64,000 nucleotides of DNA from assembly GCF_002858765.1 (NCBI RefSeq), contig NZ_PJRP01000003.1, forward strand, positions 320,391 to 384,390. The letters are read 5' to 3'. Positions 38,191 through 47,193 of this stretch are shown here, in pieces (the stretch's first letter is position 1; each line of letters opens with the position of its first letter). Origin of the DNA: Cupriavidus pauculus (lineage in GTDB: Bacteria; Pseudomonadota; Gammaproteobacteria; Burkholderiales; Burkholderiaceae). The notes beneath the pieces are model-generated. The model did no database searches. It saw only the letters and a list, made by a program, of their open reading frames with translations, and had not been told where the DNA came from. A program made the position numbers and the translations under genes.

Positions 38191-38589
38191 TCATTCCTTG
38201 ATCATCGTCTTCTTCCAGTCGCCACTCGACTGCTGGCAATACCATCCCGTCCAGCGTTCGGGCTGCCGGCCCGGCTGACGTAGTTCGCTGCGTACCTTGC
38301 GGCAACGCTGGCCGCTCTCGGTACGTGTCTTGAGCGGCGTGAACGTGCCGTCGGTGGCCTTGCTCTTGGGGTTGGTGGTACTGGCGTCCAGGTGAAACGG
38401 CACGCTGGCACCGTCGTCGGAATCCGACAGTGTCTTGCCAAAGGCCGTGCGCAGTTCCGCCACCTGGTCTTTGTCCAGCGTGCCGATGATCGTGCCGTTG
38501 AGGAAGTGATCGAAATACGCATGCGCTGGCCAGGCCAGGCCCAGCAGCGCGGCCGCGCACAGGCCATGCCATTTCGCAGTGTGTTTCAA
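38191..38589 (-). CDS. Small secreted protein with RT0821/Lpp0805-like C-terminal region
   Basis: 132 residues. A signal peptide ends PAHAY. The C-terminal half (VPFHLDASTTNPKSKATDGTFTPLKTRTESGQRCRKVRSEL...WTGWYCQQSSGDWK) resembles the RT0821/Lpp0805 surface-antigen family domain with two paired Cys. Likely periplasmic or envelope-associated; molecular role unknown. It is the last gene of the RRM-RND operon, 43 bp behind its neighbour. Confidence 0.6.
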   Translation of the reverse strand: MKHTAKWHGLCAAALLGLAWPAHAYFDHFLNGTIIGTLDKDQVAELRTAFGKTLSDSDDGASVPFHLDASTTNPKSKATDGTFTPLKTRTESGQRCRKVRSELRQPGRQPERWTGWYCQQSSGDWKKTMIKE

Positions 38590-38632
38590 GGCGGCCTCCT
38601 TGGCTGCTTGCCGGACAGGATGAAAAACCCGA

Positions 38633-39220
38633 CTACTTCGCGGCCCCCGGTGTGACCGATACCGCGACTGCCTCAGTATAGACAGCCTGCACGCGGTCGC
38701 CCTTCTTCACGGACTTCATCTGTTCGGGGTCTTCGACCATGAGGTCCACGGTGTGGCCACGCGGCCCCTTGACCGTGACGATGTTCTTTTCCTTGTCGAC
38801 CTTGACGACCTGTGCCACCACGGTCACCTCGCGTCCCACCCGGCCACCCGGCTTGGCGCCGGGCTCGGAGCGCTCGGCGATCTCGCGTTCCTGCATGGTC
38901 GCCGCGCCGGCGCCCTTCTTCAGGCTCACCGTCAGGGCTTCGGTGTACTCGACGGCAACCTTGTCGCCCACGCGCAGCTGGTCGAAGTTGCGCGCCTCGT
39001 CGCCCACGGTCATGTCCACGACCTTGCCTGCCTGGGTCTTGAGCGTGACCTTGCGCGTTGCCGTGTCGATGGCGGTGATGGTGGCGTTGACCTTGGCCGT
39101 GCCGGTCGCCGTGGTCTGCCCGGCAGACCGCTGCACGTCCGTCTTCACGTCCGGCTGGGCGTATGACACCGTCGAAACGCTGAGCAGCACCGCTGCTGTA
39201 ATGGCGACTCGCTTGAACAT
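38633..39220 (-). CDS. Periplasmic protein with two OB-like repeats
   Basis: 195 residues. A signal peptide (to YAQ, about 22) is followed by two related beta-rich units: VNATITAIDTATRKVTLKTQAGKVVDMTV...RVGDKVAVEYTEALTVSL and VVAQVVKVDKEKNIVTVKGPRGHTVDLMV...KKGDRVQAVYTEAVAVSV. The internal duplication is plain. The family has no function I know of; the fold recalls DUF5666-type small barrels. It lies 13 bp behind the glycine-zipper gene. Confidence 0.6.
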   Translation of the reverse strand: MFKRVAITAAVLLSVSTVSYAQPDVKTDVQRSAGQTTATGTAKVNATITAIDTATRKVTLKTQAGKVVDMTVGDEARNFDQLRVGDKVAVEYTEALTVSLKKGAGAATMQEREIAERSEPGAKPGGRVGREVTVVAQVVKVDKEKNIVTVKGPRGHTVDLMVEDPEQMKSVKKGDRVQAVYTEAVAVSVTPGAAK

Positions 39221-39233
39221 ATGACCTCCTTGG

Positions 39234-39716
39234 TTATTGGATCGTGTAGCCGCGCCCCTGCATGCAGGCCGAGTACGCGCGGTAATAGGTGTTCATGGCC
39301 CCGGATTGCTGCGACTGCGCGTTGGCTTGCGCGTTGCGCTGGTTCTGGCGTGCCCGGTGTCCGCCCGCCATCGTGCCCACTGCGGCGCCGGCGGCGGCGC
39401 CCTTCCCGGCATCGCCCGCGATGGCGCCAATGACCGCGCCTCCCGCCGCGCCACGCGCCGCACCGCCCACGCGTTCCCCGCCCCCTACGGCCGGGCCGCT
39501 GGGCGCAGGCGGCGGTGCGGCAGCCACGGCCGCCGGATCGATACCGGTGTTCGACTTGGCCCACGAATAACAGTAGCCGTCATCCTCTTGCTGCTTGGCC
39601 TGGCTTTGGCCCTTGGCCGGATAGGCGATGGGTTTCGATTGCGCGAGCGCGCCCGCGCTCAGGCCAACCAGGACAGTGGCGGCAAGCAACGCCGCCGGAA
39701 TGCTCGATCTGGACAT
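39234..39716 (-). CDS. Glycine-zipper envelope protein
   Basis: 160 residues. A signal peptide (to ALAQ) is followed by a Pro/Ala linker and a glycine-zipper segment GAARGAAGGAVIGAIAGDAGKGAAAGAAVGTMAGGHRARQ split by short turns, then a Gln/Asn-rich tail ending YRAYSACMQGRGYTIQ. Such zippers insert in the outer membrane or form helical hairpins; relatives are stress-associated lipoproteins. It starts 3 bp after the OMF gene, clearly co-transcribed with the RND pump. Confidence 0.7.
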   Translation of the reverse strand: MSRSSIPAALLAATVLVGLSAGALAQSKPIAYPAKGQSQAKQQEDDGYCYSWAKSNTGIDPAAVAAAPPPAPSGPAVGGGERVGGAARGAAGGAVIGAIAGDAGKGAAAGAAVGTMAGGHRARQNQRNAQANAQSQQSGAMNTYYRAYSACMQGRGYTIQ

Positions 39717-39719
39717 GAT

Positions 39720-41186
39720 TCACTCCTTGGCGGGGCCGGCCGACTGGTTGACGCTGGCCTGGTGTGCGCTGTCGACGGGCCACCCGCCGCCCAGCACCTT
39801 GTAGAGCTGGACCAGCTGGCCAAACTCCGTGCCGCGCAACGTCGACTGTTCGAGTTGCGCGGAAAACAGCGAACGCTCGGAATCGAGCACCTCCAGGTAG
39901 CTGGTGTAGCCACCTTCGTAGCGGTCGCGCGCCAGCAGCGCGTAGCGCGACAGGGCATCCACCTGGTCGTTCTTGGCCAGCAGCTGGCTGCGGGTGTACT
40001 GCACGCCGGCCAGCGCATCGGCGACCTCGCGGAAGGCGGTCTGCACCGACTGCCGGTAGCCGTACAGCGCCTGTTTCTGGCGTGCCTCGGCCTGCTTCAC
40101 GTCACCGGCAATCGCACCGGCGGTGAAGATCGGCACGCTGATCAAGCCACCGTACGACCATGCCCTGGATGAACCCACCCATAGCCCGGACAGCGCCGTG
40201 CTGGCCGCGCCGAACATGCCGGTCAGCGAGATCGTCGGGAAATACTGGGCGCGTGCGGCGCCAATCTGCGCGTTGGCCGCCACCAGCGACTGCTCTGCCT
40301 GCAGCAGGTCCGGGCGCTGTTCCAGCAACGACGACGGCAACCCCACCGGCACCACTGGCAGAATCAGTTCGTCGATCGACTTGCCCCGCGGCATGGCGCG
40401 CGGGTTGTCGCCGATCAGCACCGCCAGCAGGTCTTCCTGCTGGGCCACCAGCTGGCGGAACTGTTCTACCGATGCCTGGGCCGACGCATACTCCGAGCGC
40501 GACTGCGCATACTCGACCTCCGACACCACACCGCCCTGGAACCGTTCGCGAAACACCGTCAGCGCGCCCTCGCGGCTGGTCAGCGTGTCCTGCGCGATGC
40601 GCAGGCGGTTGTCGAGGTCGCGCAATGTGATGTAGCCACTGGCCACCGCTGCCACCACGCTGATCTCGGTGCTGCGGCGCGCCTGTTCAGACGCCGCCCA
40701 CTCGGCCCGGGCGGCCTCGGTCATGCGCCGGATCCGCCCGAACAGGTCAATCTCCCAGGACGCATAGACATCGGCTTTGACCGAGTTGAACGGGTTGTCG
40801 ATGGGCAGCACCGTGCCGCTACTGGTGCTGATGCGCTGCCGGCCGCCACCCGCCTCGGCACCCACCTGTGGGAACAGCCCGGCCCGCGTGGTCATCACGC
40901 GCCCGTAGTATTCCTCCACGCGCGCCGTGGCAATCAGCACGTCGTAGTTGTGTGCACGCGCCGCGGCGATCAGGTCGTCGAGCACCGGATCACCAATCTG
41001 TGACCACCAGTATTGCGTGGTCACCACGTCGGTCGCCTGCGGCGACTCGGGCCCGAAACGGTAGGTCTCCGGCACCACCACATCGGGACGCACGTAGTCC
41101 GGGCCCACGGTGCAGCCGCCGGCCAGCAGTGTCATCGCCGTCAGCCCCGACACCAGGGCGCGCGCTGGCCAGCCGCGTTGGCTCAT
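39720..41186 (-). CDS. RND efflux outer-membrane lipoprotein (NodT/OprM family)
   Basis: 488 residues. Lipobox around C25 (TLLAGGCTVGPDYVRPDV), typical NodT/OprM start; DVYASWEIDLFGRIRRMTEAARAEW and SLLEQRPDLLQAEQSLVAANAQIGAARAQYFPTISLTG are the OEP repeat signatures; it ends LGGGWP. Its ATG overlaps the RND gene stop by 4 bp (ATGA). It completes a tripartite pump with the two genes upstream. Confidence 0.92.
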   Translation of the reverse strand: MSQRGWPARALVSGLTAMTLLAGGCTVGPDYVRPDVVVPETYRFGPESPQATDVVTTQYWWSQIGDPVLDDLIAAARAHNYDVLIATARVEEYYGRVMTTRAGLFPQVGAEAGGGRQRISTSSGTVLPIDNPFNSVKADVYASWEIDLFGRIRRMTEAARAEWAASEQARRSTEISVVAAVASGYITLRDLDNRLRIAQDTLTSREGALTVFRERFQGGVVSEVEYAQSRSEYASAQASVEQFRQLVAQQEDLLAVLIGDNPRAMPRGKSIDELILPVVPVGLPSSLLEQRPDLLQAEQSLVAANAQIGAARAQYFPTISLTGMFGAASTALSGLWVGSSRAWSYGGLISVPIFTAGAIAGDVKQAEARQKQALYGYRQSVQTAFREVADALAGVQYTRSQLLAKNDQVDALSRYALLARDRYEGGYTSYLEVLDSERSLFSAQLEQSTLRGTEFGQLVQLYKVLGGGWPVDSAHQASVNQSAGPAKE

Positions 41187-44100
41187 AGCGTGCCTCCGGT
41201 AGGCGCGGCGGGGTCGGTACCCGCCCCGGCGTCCTTCTCGGCCTGCGTGGCGAGCTTCTTCTTGCTCTCGCGCTCCAGGCCCCAGAAGAACATCGGGATG
41301 AAGAAGATGGCGATCACCGTGGCGCCGAGCATGCCGCCGATCACCCCCGTGCCCAGCGACTGGCGGCTGGCCGCCGACGCGCCACTGGCAATCGCCAGCG
41401 GGATACAACCGAGGATGAACGCCAGCGACGTCATGATGATCGGACGCAGCCGCATCTTGGACGCTTTGACCGCCGCGTCATACGGGCTCAGCCCCTCCTT
41501 GACGCGCATTTCCACCGCGAACTCGAAGATCAGGATGGCGTTCTTGGCAGCCAGCGCAATCAGCACCGTCAGCCCGATCTGGAAATACACGTCGTTCTCC
41601 ATGCCCCGTATCAGGATGCCGACCAGCGCACCGAACAGCGCGAACGGCACGGCCAGAAGCACCCCGATCGGCAGCGACCATTTCTCGTACTGCGCCGCCA
41701 GGATCAGGAACACCATCAGCAGGGCGAACGCGAACACCATCGCCGCCGTGGACCCGGCCTTCTTTTCCTCGTAGGCCTGCCCGCTCCACGCATAGCTGTA
41801 GCCTGTGCCCAGCACCTCGGCCGCCACTTCCTCCATGGCCTGCAGCGCCTGGCCCGAGCTGTAGCCCGGCGCGGCGTCGCCCGTGATCTTGGCCGCCGGG
41901 AAGTTGTTGAAGCGCGTCACCAAATCGGCGCCGGCCACCCAGCGTGCGGTGGTCACGGCCTTGATCGGCACCATCTCATTGTGCGAGTTGCGCACGTAGA
42001 CCTTGTCGATGTCCTCGGGCTTGGACCGGTATTCTGGCTCTGCCTGCAAGATCACCTGGAACAGCCGGCTGTTCTTCGGGAACTGGCTCACATACAACGA
42101 GCCGAACATCGTCTGCAGCGCGGAGTACACCTGCTCCACGGGCACGCCTTGCGTTTCGGCCCGCTCGCGGTCCAGGTCCACCAGCAGCTGCCGTGAGCGC
42201 GTGTTGATCGTCGAACTCACGCCGCGCAGTTCCGGCCGCTGCCGGGCCTTGGCGATAAAGGCGTGGGTGCGTTCCTCGAGTTGCTGGTAGGTGCCGTCAC
42301 CGGTGCTCTGCAGCCAGAACTCGAAGCCGCCCGTGGTGCCAAGACCTGGGATCGACGGCGGATTCACGGGTATCACCAGCCCCTCGCGGTAGGTGGAGAA
42401 CTCCTTGTTCGCCTGCGCGATCAGGTCGGCCGCGCTCTCGCCCTTGCCACGTTCGTGGAAGCCCTTCAGCGTGATGAACAGCGTGCCGGCGTTCGACTTG
42501 TTCTGCGAATCGATCAGGCTGTAGCCATCGGGCACCGCGACCGACTTGACGGCGGGCTGCTTCTCGAACCATTCGGCGGCCCGCTTCGAGAGCGCGCCAG
42601 TACGGTCCAGACTGGCCGCATCGGGCATGATCACCGCGCCCAGCAGATAGCCCTGGTCCTCCACGGGCAGGAACGACGACGGAATGCGGATGAACATCAG
42701 CACGGCGGCCACGATCAGCGCGATGACGATGCCAACCGAGATCGCCGTGCGCCGGATCACGGCCTGCACGGTCGAACCATAGCCTTCCACCAGCCGGTCG
42801 AAGCTGCGGTTGAACCAGCGAAAGAAGCGGTTCTTCTCATGGCTGCCGGGCTTGAGCAGGATGGCCGCCAGCGCCGGCGACAACGTCAGCGCCACCACCC
42901 CGGACAGCAGCACCGACACCGCCAGCGTGATGGCGAACTGCTTGTAGAGCTGGCCTGTGATGCCGGACAGGAATGCCACCGGGATGAACACCGCCAGCAG
43001 CACGAGCACGATGGCGATCACCGGGCCGCCCACTTCGTCCATGGCGGCCTTGGCGGCCTCCTTGGGCGGCATGTGGAACTCCATCATGTTGCGCTCGACG
43101 TTCTCGATCACGACAATGGCGTCGTCCACCACAATGCCGATGGCCAGCACCATGCCGAATAACGTAAGCATGTTCACTGAAAAGCCGAACGCGGCCATGG
43201 CAGTGAAAGTGCCGATGATCGACACCGGCACCGCCAGGATCGGCACCAGCGTGGCGCGGAAACTCTGCAGGAACAGGTACACCACCAGGATCACCAGGAT
43301 CACCGCGTCGCGCAGCGTATGCACCACCTCGTTGATCGACTCCTGCACGAACTCGGTGGTGTCCAGCGCGACCTCGTACTCCAGGCCCGGTGGGAACGTC
43401 TTCTTGGCCTCTTCCAGCGCCTTGCGTACCTGCCCGGCCACGGCCAGCGCGTTGGCGCCCGGCTGCTGGTACACCGCCAGCAGCGTGGCGGTCTTTCCCT
43501 TGTAGCGGCTGCGCAGCGAGTAGTCCTTCGAGCCCAGTTCGGCGCGGCCGATGTCCTTGAGGCGCACCAGTGCGGCGTCGCCCGATGCCGCGCGCAGGAT
43601 GATGTTCTCGAACTCGGCCGGTTCCGTCATGCGGCCCTTGGTGGTCACCGGGAACGTCTGCTTGACCGGGCCGGACGTGGGCGAACTGCCGATACGGCCC
43701 GCCGAGAACTGCTCGTTCTGGTTGGCAACCGCATTCTTGACGTCCTCTGCCGTGATGCCCAGCTGGGCCATGCGGTCGGGCTTGAGCCAGATGCGCATGG
43801 CGTAGTCCGGCGTGCCGAAGATGGCCGACTGGTTGGCACCCGGGATGCGCTTGAGCGAATCGAGGATGTAGATGCTGGTGTAGTTGTCGACGAAGGTCTG
43901 CGGGTAGCTGTTGTCAGGCGAATAGACGGCAATCACCATCATGAACGCCTGGGAACGCTTTTCCACGGTCACGCCCTGCTTGGTCACGGCGTCGGGCAGG
44001 GTCGGAAGGGCCAGATTCACCCGATTCTGCACATCCACCTGCGCCAGCGACGGGTCGGTGCCAATCTCGAAATACGTGGTCAGCGTGATATTGCCCGTGG

Positions 44101-44356
44101 ACGAACTCGTGGACGACATGTAGAGCATGTTGTCCGCGCCGTTCACCTGCTGCTCGATCGGGGCGGCCACGTTCTGCGCCACCACTTCCGAGCTGGCGCC
44201 CGGATACGTGGTCGATACCGTGATGCTGGGCGGGGTGATGTCGGGAAACTGGGCGATCGGCAGGTTGAACAGCGCCACCAGCCCACCCACCACGATGATG
44301 ATCGACAGCACCGACGCGAAGATCGGGCGGTCGATGAAGAAGTGGGACAGTTTCAT
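41183..44356 (-). CDS. RND multidrug efflux inner-membrane transporter (HAE1 family)
   Basis: 1057 residues. It starts KLSHFFIDRPIFASVLSIIIVVGGLVALFNLPIAQFPDITPP; TM4 has the proton-relay GIVVDDAIVVIENVERNM with two Asp; the second-half TM10 region has LTVLIALAAKNAILIFEFA with Lys. Twelve TM helices and two large periplasmic loops, full length. It exports hydrophobic compounds using the proton gradient, closest by eye to MexF/AcrB-type pumps. Coupled by 4-bp overlaps at both ends to the adaptor and channel genes. Confidence 0.95.
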   Translation of the reverse strand: MKLSHFFIDRPIFASVLSIIIVVGGLVALFNLPIAQFPDITPPSITVSTTYPGASSEVVAQNVAAPIEQQVNGADNMLYMSSTSSSTGNITLTTYFEIGTDPSLAQVDVQNRVNLALPTLPDAVTKQGVTVEKRSQAFMMVIAVYSPDNSYPQTFVDNYTSIYILDSLKRIPGANQSAIFGTPDYAMRIWLKPDRMAQLGITAEDVKNAVANQNEQFSAGRIGSSPTSGPVKQTFPVTTKGRMTEPAEFENIILRAASGDAALVRLKDIGRAELGSKDYSLRSRYKGKTATLLAVYQQPGANALAVAGQVRKALEEAKKTFPPGLEYEVALDTTEFVQESINEVVHTLRDAVILVILVVYLFLQSFRATLVPILAVPVSIIGTFTAMAAFGFSVNMLTLFGMVLAIGIVVDDAIVVIENVERNMMEFHMPPKEAAKAAMDEVGGPVIAIVLVLLAVFIPVAFLSGITGQLYKQFAITLAVSVLLSGVVALTLSPALAAILLKPGSHEKNRFFRWFNRSFDRLVEGYGSTVQAVIRRTAISVGIVIALIVAAVLMFIRIPSSFLPVEDQGYLLGAVIMPDAASLDRTGALSKRAAEWFEKQPAVKSVAVPDGYSLIDSQNKSNAGTLFITLKGFHERGKGESAADLIAQANKEFSTYREGLVIPVNPPSIPGLGTTGGFEFWLQSTGDGTYQQLEERTHAFIAKARQRPELRGVSSTINTRSRQLLVDLDRERAETQGVPVEQVYSALQTMFGSLYVSQFPKNSRLFQVILQAEPEYRSKPEDIDKVYVRNSHNEMVPIKAVTTARWVAGADLVTRFNNFPAAKITGDAAPGYSSGQALQAMEEVAAEVLGTGYSYAWSGQAYEEKKAGSTAAMVFAFALLMVFLILAAQYEKWSLPIGVLLAVPFALFGALVGILIRGMENDVYFQIGLTVLIALAAKNAILIFEFAVEMRVKEGLSPYDAAVKASKMRLRPIIMTSLAFILGCIPLAIASGASAASRQSLGTGVIGGMLGATVIAIFFIPMFFWGLERESKKKLATQAEKDAGAGTDPAAPTGGTL

Positions 44357-45603
44357 GACGCCGCACCCTTGCCGGCTTCCGCCGCGCCGGGGGCGCCTGG
44401 CGCCGCTGGCCGCGAAGGGGGTGCCGACGGAGGCACCGGAGACGGCCCGTCGCTGGGCTGACGCGGCGCGGCCGCCACCGGCTTGACCGGGGCGCCCGGC
44501 GCCAGGCGTACCGAGCCATCGACGATCACGGTATCGCCCTCACGCAGGCCCGAACGCACCACCCAGTTTCCCTGCGACCATTCGCCCACGTCGATCACGC
44601 GCGATTCGGCCTTGTTCTCCTTGCCCACCAGCCAGACGGATTGGCCGCGCTGGCCCTGCACCACGGCTTCCTGCGGCACGGTGATGGCCTTGGTGCGCAC
44701 CGCGCCAATCAGGCGCACGCGCACGAACTGCCCCGGACGCAGCATGCCCTTGGTGTTCGGCATCTCGGCGCGGATCAGGTAGGTGCCGGTCTCGGAGTTG
44801 AACGACGCATCGGCAAACGCGATACGGCCGCGCTGCGGATACGTGGTGCCGTCGGCCAGCACGATCTCCACCTCCAGCGCGCCGCGTTCGGGCATGCGGA
44901 GGGCGCCGGACGCGGTCTGCGACTGGTATTGCAGCACCTCGTTTTCGGACAGGCTGAAGTTGATCCAGATCGGATCAAGCTTGGCCACGTACGTGAGCAG
45001 GCTGTTGGTGGCGTCGATGTACGAACCCACCTGCTTCTTGGCGTAGCTGGACAGGCCATCGACCGGCGACGAGATAGTCGTGTATCCCAGATTCAGCTTG
45101 GCGTTCGTGACGTTGGCCTTGGCCGCTTCCACGGCGGCGGCGGCGGCCTGCTCCTGGCCCGTGGCTTCGTCCAGGTCCTTCTGGCTCAATGCGTTCTTGG
45201 CGGCCAGCGGCTTCACGCGCGCCAGATTCGAGCGCGCGGTGGTCAGCCGCGCCTGCTGCTGGGCCAGTTCGGCCTGCGCGGCGTCCAGCGCGGCCTGGAA
45301 CGGCTTCTGGTCCATGCGGAACATGACCTGGCCGGCCTTGACCATCGTGCCTTCGGTGTACAGGCGCTGTTCCAGGAAGCCGCTCACGCGGGCCCGGATC
45401 TCCACCTGCTGGGAGCTTTGCGTCTCGCCCACGAACTCGTACGTCAGCGGCACGTCGTGCAGCGTCACCTTGACGACGCCCACTTCGGACACCGGCGGCG
45501 CGGCCGGCGCCTTGGCCTCCTGCTTGTGGCAAGCGGACACCGCCAGTGCGGCCAGGACCAGCAATGCCCAACGACCGCGCTTGGATTCCAGACCGCTTGC
45601 CAT
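44353..45603 (-). CDS. RND periplasmic adaptor lipoprotein
   Basis: 416 residues. Lipobox around C25 (LAALAVSACHKQ). Lipoyl, hairpin and barrel domains follow: VEIRARVSGFLEQRLYTEGTMVKAGQVMFRMD, ARSNLARVKPLAAKNALSQKDLDEATG, and LGYTTISSPVDGLSSYAKKQVGSYID. The C-terminal tail (last 50 residues) is an unusual Pro/Ala/Ser-rich extension. Start 45603 follows GGCAGGAGATACGACG; the longer open frame upstream overlaps the RRM gene and was rejected. Partner of the adjacent RND pump. Confidence 0.92.
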   Translation of the reverse strand: MASGLESKRGRWALLVLAALAVSACHKQEAKAPAAPPVSEVGVVKVTLHDVPLTYEFVGETQSSQQVEIRARVSGFLEQRLYTEGTMVKAGQVMFRMDQKPFQAALDAAQAELAQQQARLTTARSNLARVKPLAAKNALSQKDLDEATGQEQAAAAAVEAAKANVTNAKLNLGYTTISSPVDGLSSYAKKQVGSYIDATNSLLTYVAKLDPIWINFSLSENEVLQYQSQTASGALRMPERGALEVEIVLADGTTYPQRGRIAFADASFNSETGTYLIRAEMPNTKGMLRPGQFVRVRLIGAVRTKAITVPQEAVVQGQRGQSVWLVGKENKAESRVIDVGEWSQGNWVVRSGLREGDTVIVDGSVRLAPGAPVKPVAAAPRQPSDGPSPVPPSAPPSRPAAPGAPGAAEAGKGAAS

Positions 45604-45653
45604 CGTCGTATCTCCTGCCCGCGCCGGCCATGGGCCACGCGAGACTTGTGCGA

Positions 45654-45908
45654 TTACCTGAAGTGTTCGCGCAGGATCAGCGCATTGATCTTGTGGCCGT
45701 TCCAGAACACGCCGTGGATGCGCGGCACAAGTTGCTGCAGCGCGGCCGTATCCACCGTCCGGAACGTCAGCGTCATCGACGGCCGGGTGCCGTCGCCTTC
45801 CTGCTGCTCGATCTCGTCGGCTGACGGAAAGCCATAGCGGCCAAGGAATTCCCTGACCTGCTCCTCGGTGGTGTCCGGGTGGAGGTTGGAAAGCATCAGT
45901 AGCGCCAT
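45654..45908 (-). CDS. RRM-type RNA-binding protein, leader gene of the RND operon
   Basis: 84 residues. ALLMLSNLHPDTTEEQVREFLGRYGF fits RNP2 and helix 1 of an RRM, and RPSMTLTFRTVDTAALQQLVPRIHGVFWNGHKINALI fits the RNP1 strand, helix 2 and the last strand. The aromatic residues of RNP1 are not well conserved, so RNA binding is not certain. It lies 50 bp before the RND adaptor gene, behind a TTGG palindrome promoter, with no terminator between. ATG 45908 is preferred over 45941. Confidence 0.62.
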   Translation of the reverse strand: MALLMLSNLHPDTTEEQVREFLGRYGFPSADEIEQQEGDGTRPSMTLTFRTVDTAALQQLVPRIHGVFWNGHKINALILREHFR

Positions 45909-46005
45909 TTGCCGGTCCTCCTGTTTCGGGCTGCGAGCCAAGCGTGCTGCAGGGCGCCTGCTGCACGCCCTGATAAGAGTTTGCCTGTTGGGGCCTGAAT
46001 GACAA

Positions 46006-46021
46006 TTGGACCAAGGACCAA
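46006..46021. promoter_or_regulatory. TTGGNCCNNGGNCCAA palindrome 3 (RRM-RND operon promoter)
   Basis: TTGGACCAAGGACCAA matches all 12 defined positions. On the minus strand a candidate -10 TCTTAT (45973-45978) follows after 27 nt, and the RRM start codon is at 45908. Confidence 0.6.
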
Positions 46022-46031
46022 AGGCATGGGG

Positions 46032-46409
46032 CTAAGGCATCACGCTACGAACGAGGTCCACCAGCTGGACGGCATCGAACGGCTTGCGCAGATAGCCGAC
46101 AGCACCGGCCGCCAACGCCTTGTCGCGTGCCTCCGGCACCTCGTGGGCCGTAATGAAGATCAGGGGGAGCGCCAGCCCGGCCAGTTGCTGCTGGACTTCC
46201 AGCCCGTCCATGCCCGGCATGCAGACATCGAGAATCACGCAGAACGGCCGGTAGGCGGGCTTGCCCTGGATGCTGGCAAGAAAATCGGTGCCACTGGTGA
46301 ACGTGTCGACCGTGATACCCGCGGCACGCAACAGCCGCGACGTGGATCGCGCCACAGACGCGTCGTCGTCGACAACCACCACGAAGTTTCCGCTAGCACC
46401 CATTTGCAC
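46032..46409 (-). CDS. Single-domain response regulator (CheY-like receiver only)
   Basis: 125 residues, only a receiver domain. Acidic pocket VVDDDAS, phospho-acceptor D61 in VILDVCMPGMDG, the switch Thr in FITAHE and the conserved Lys in YLRKPFDAVQL are all present. With no output domain it must act by protein contact or as a phosphate sink for the neighbouring kinase. Start 46409 (MQMGAS) or 46403. A TTGG palindrome lies 62 bp upstream. Confidence 0.88.
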   Translation of the reverse strand: MQMGASGNFVVVVDDDASVARSTSRLLRAAGITVDTFTSGTDFLASIQGKPAYRPFCVILDVCMPGMDGLEVQQQLAGLALPLIFITAHEVPEARDKALAAGAVGYLRKPFDAVQLVDLVRSVMP

Positions 46410-46470
46410 GTTGCGCAGCCGATCGTAAGCACGTAATGCCTAGGCTACGAGACAGGCGAGGCGGGCGATA

Positions 46471-46486
46471 TTGGCCCATGGTCCAG
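46471..46486. promoter_or_regulatory. TTGGNCCNNGGNCCAA palindrome 4 (receiver gene promoter)
   Basis: TTGGCCCATGGTCCAG matches 11 of 12 defined positions. On the minus strand a candidate -10 TAGGCA (46437-46442) follows after 28 nt, in front of the receiver gene starting at 46409. Confidence 0.55.
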
Positions 46487-46563
46487 CGGCGATTCCGAAC
46501 GGAGACAGACAGGGCGCGGCAGAACACCGCGCCCGGGCGGGAAAACGCAAAGCCAGATACGGC

Positions 46564-47187
46564 TCAGGCGGCCGGATCGGCCACCATGCCCATCCGGTCG
46601 GCAATGCGGACCAGGGCCGGCAGGGAATCCACTTCCAGCTTCTGCATGACGTGGGCGCGATGCACCTTGATGGTCTTCTCGACGGTGCCAAGCCGGTTGG
46701 CCACCTGCTTGTTGCGGAAGCCCGTGACGATCCAGGCCAGCACCTCGCGCTCGCGCGGCGTCAAGCGGTCGATCTTCTTCTTCAGGTCGCGCAATTCGCT
46801 GGCCAGCGCAAACTGGCGCGTGGCACAGTCGCAGCCCTTGCTGACCGCAGCCAGCAGTTGCACGTCGGATACCGGCTTTTGCAGGAAGTCGATGGCGCCG
46901 GCCTGCATCGTCAGCACCGCGCTGGCCACATCGGCGTGCCCGGTCAGGATGATGACCGGAATCCGGCTGCACAGCGCCTGCTGCAGGTCGATGCCGCTGA
47001 TATCGGGCAGTTGCAGGTCCAGCAGCATGCAACCGGGTGCGTTGTCCAGGTCGGCTTCCTCCAGAAACTGGCTGGCCGAGGCAAACCCGGCGGTCAGATA
47101 GCCGTGCGCGCCCAGCACACGGCCCAGCGCCCGTCGCACGCTGTCGTCATCGTCCACGATGTAGATGGTGGTCCTGGTTGCGAGCAT
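46564..47187 (-). CDS. FixJ/NarL-type response regulator
   Basis: 207 residues. The receiver (1-120) has phospho-acceptor D57 (CMLLDLQLPDISG), switch T in ILTGHAD and K in FLQKPVSD. A coiled linker leads to a LuxR-type HTH (about 140-200): LTPREREVLAWIVTGFRNKQVANRLGTVEKTIKVHRAHVMQKL. FixJ/TodT/StyR-like. It starts 6 bp after the histidine kinase stop, so the two form a cognate pair. A candidate for the protein that reads the TTGG palindromes of this block (inference only). Confidence 0.9.
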   Translation of the reverse strand: MLATRTTIYIVDDDDSVRRALGRVLGAHGYLTAGFASASQFLEEADLDNAPGCMLLDLQLPDISGIDLQQALCSRIPVIILTGHADVASAVLTMQAGAIDFLQKPVSDVQLLAAVSKGCDCATRQFALASELRDLKKKIDRLTPREREVLAWIVTGFRNKQVANRLGTVEKTIKVHRAHVMQKLEVDSLPALVRIADRMGMVADPAA

Positions 47188-47193
47188 GGAGTC

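Noticed and set aside
44353..46014. Longer RND adaptor starting at 46014
   Set aside because: The first 137 codons overlap the RRM gene in another frame. A lipobox and good ribosome-binding site mark 45603 as the start.
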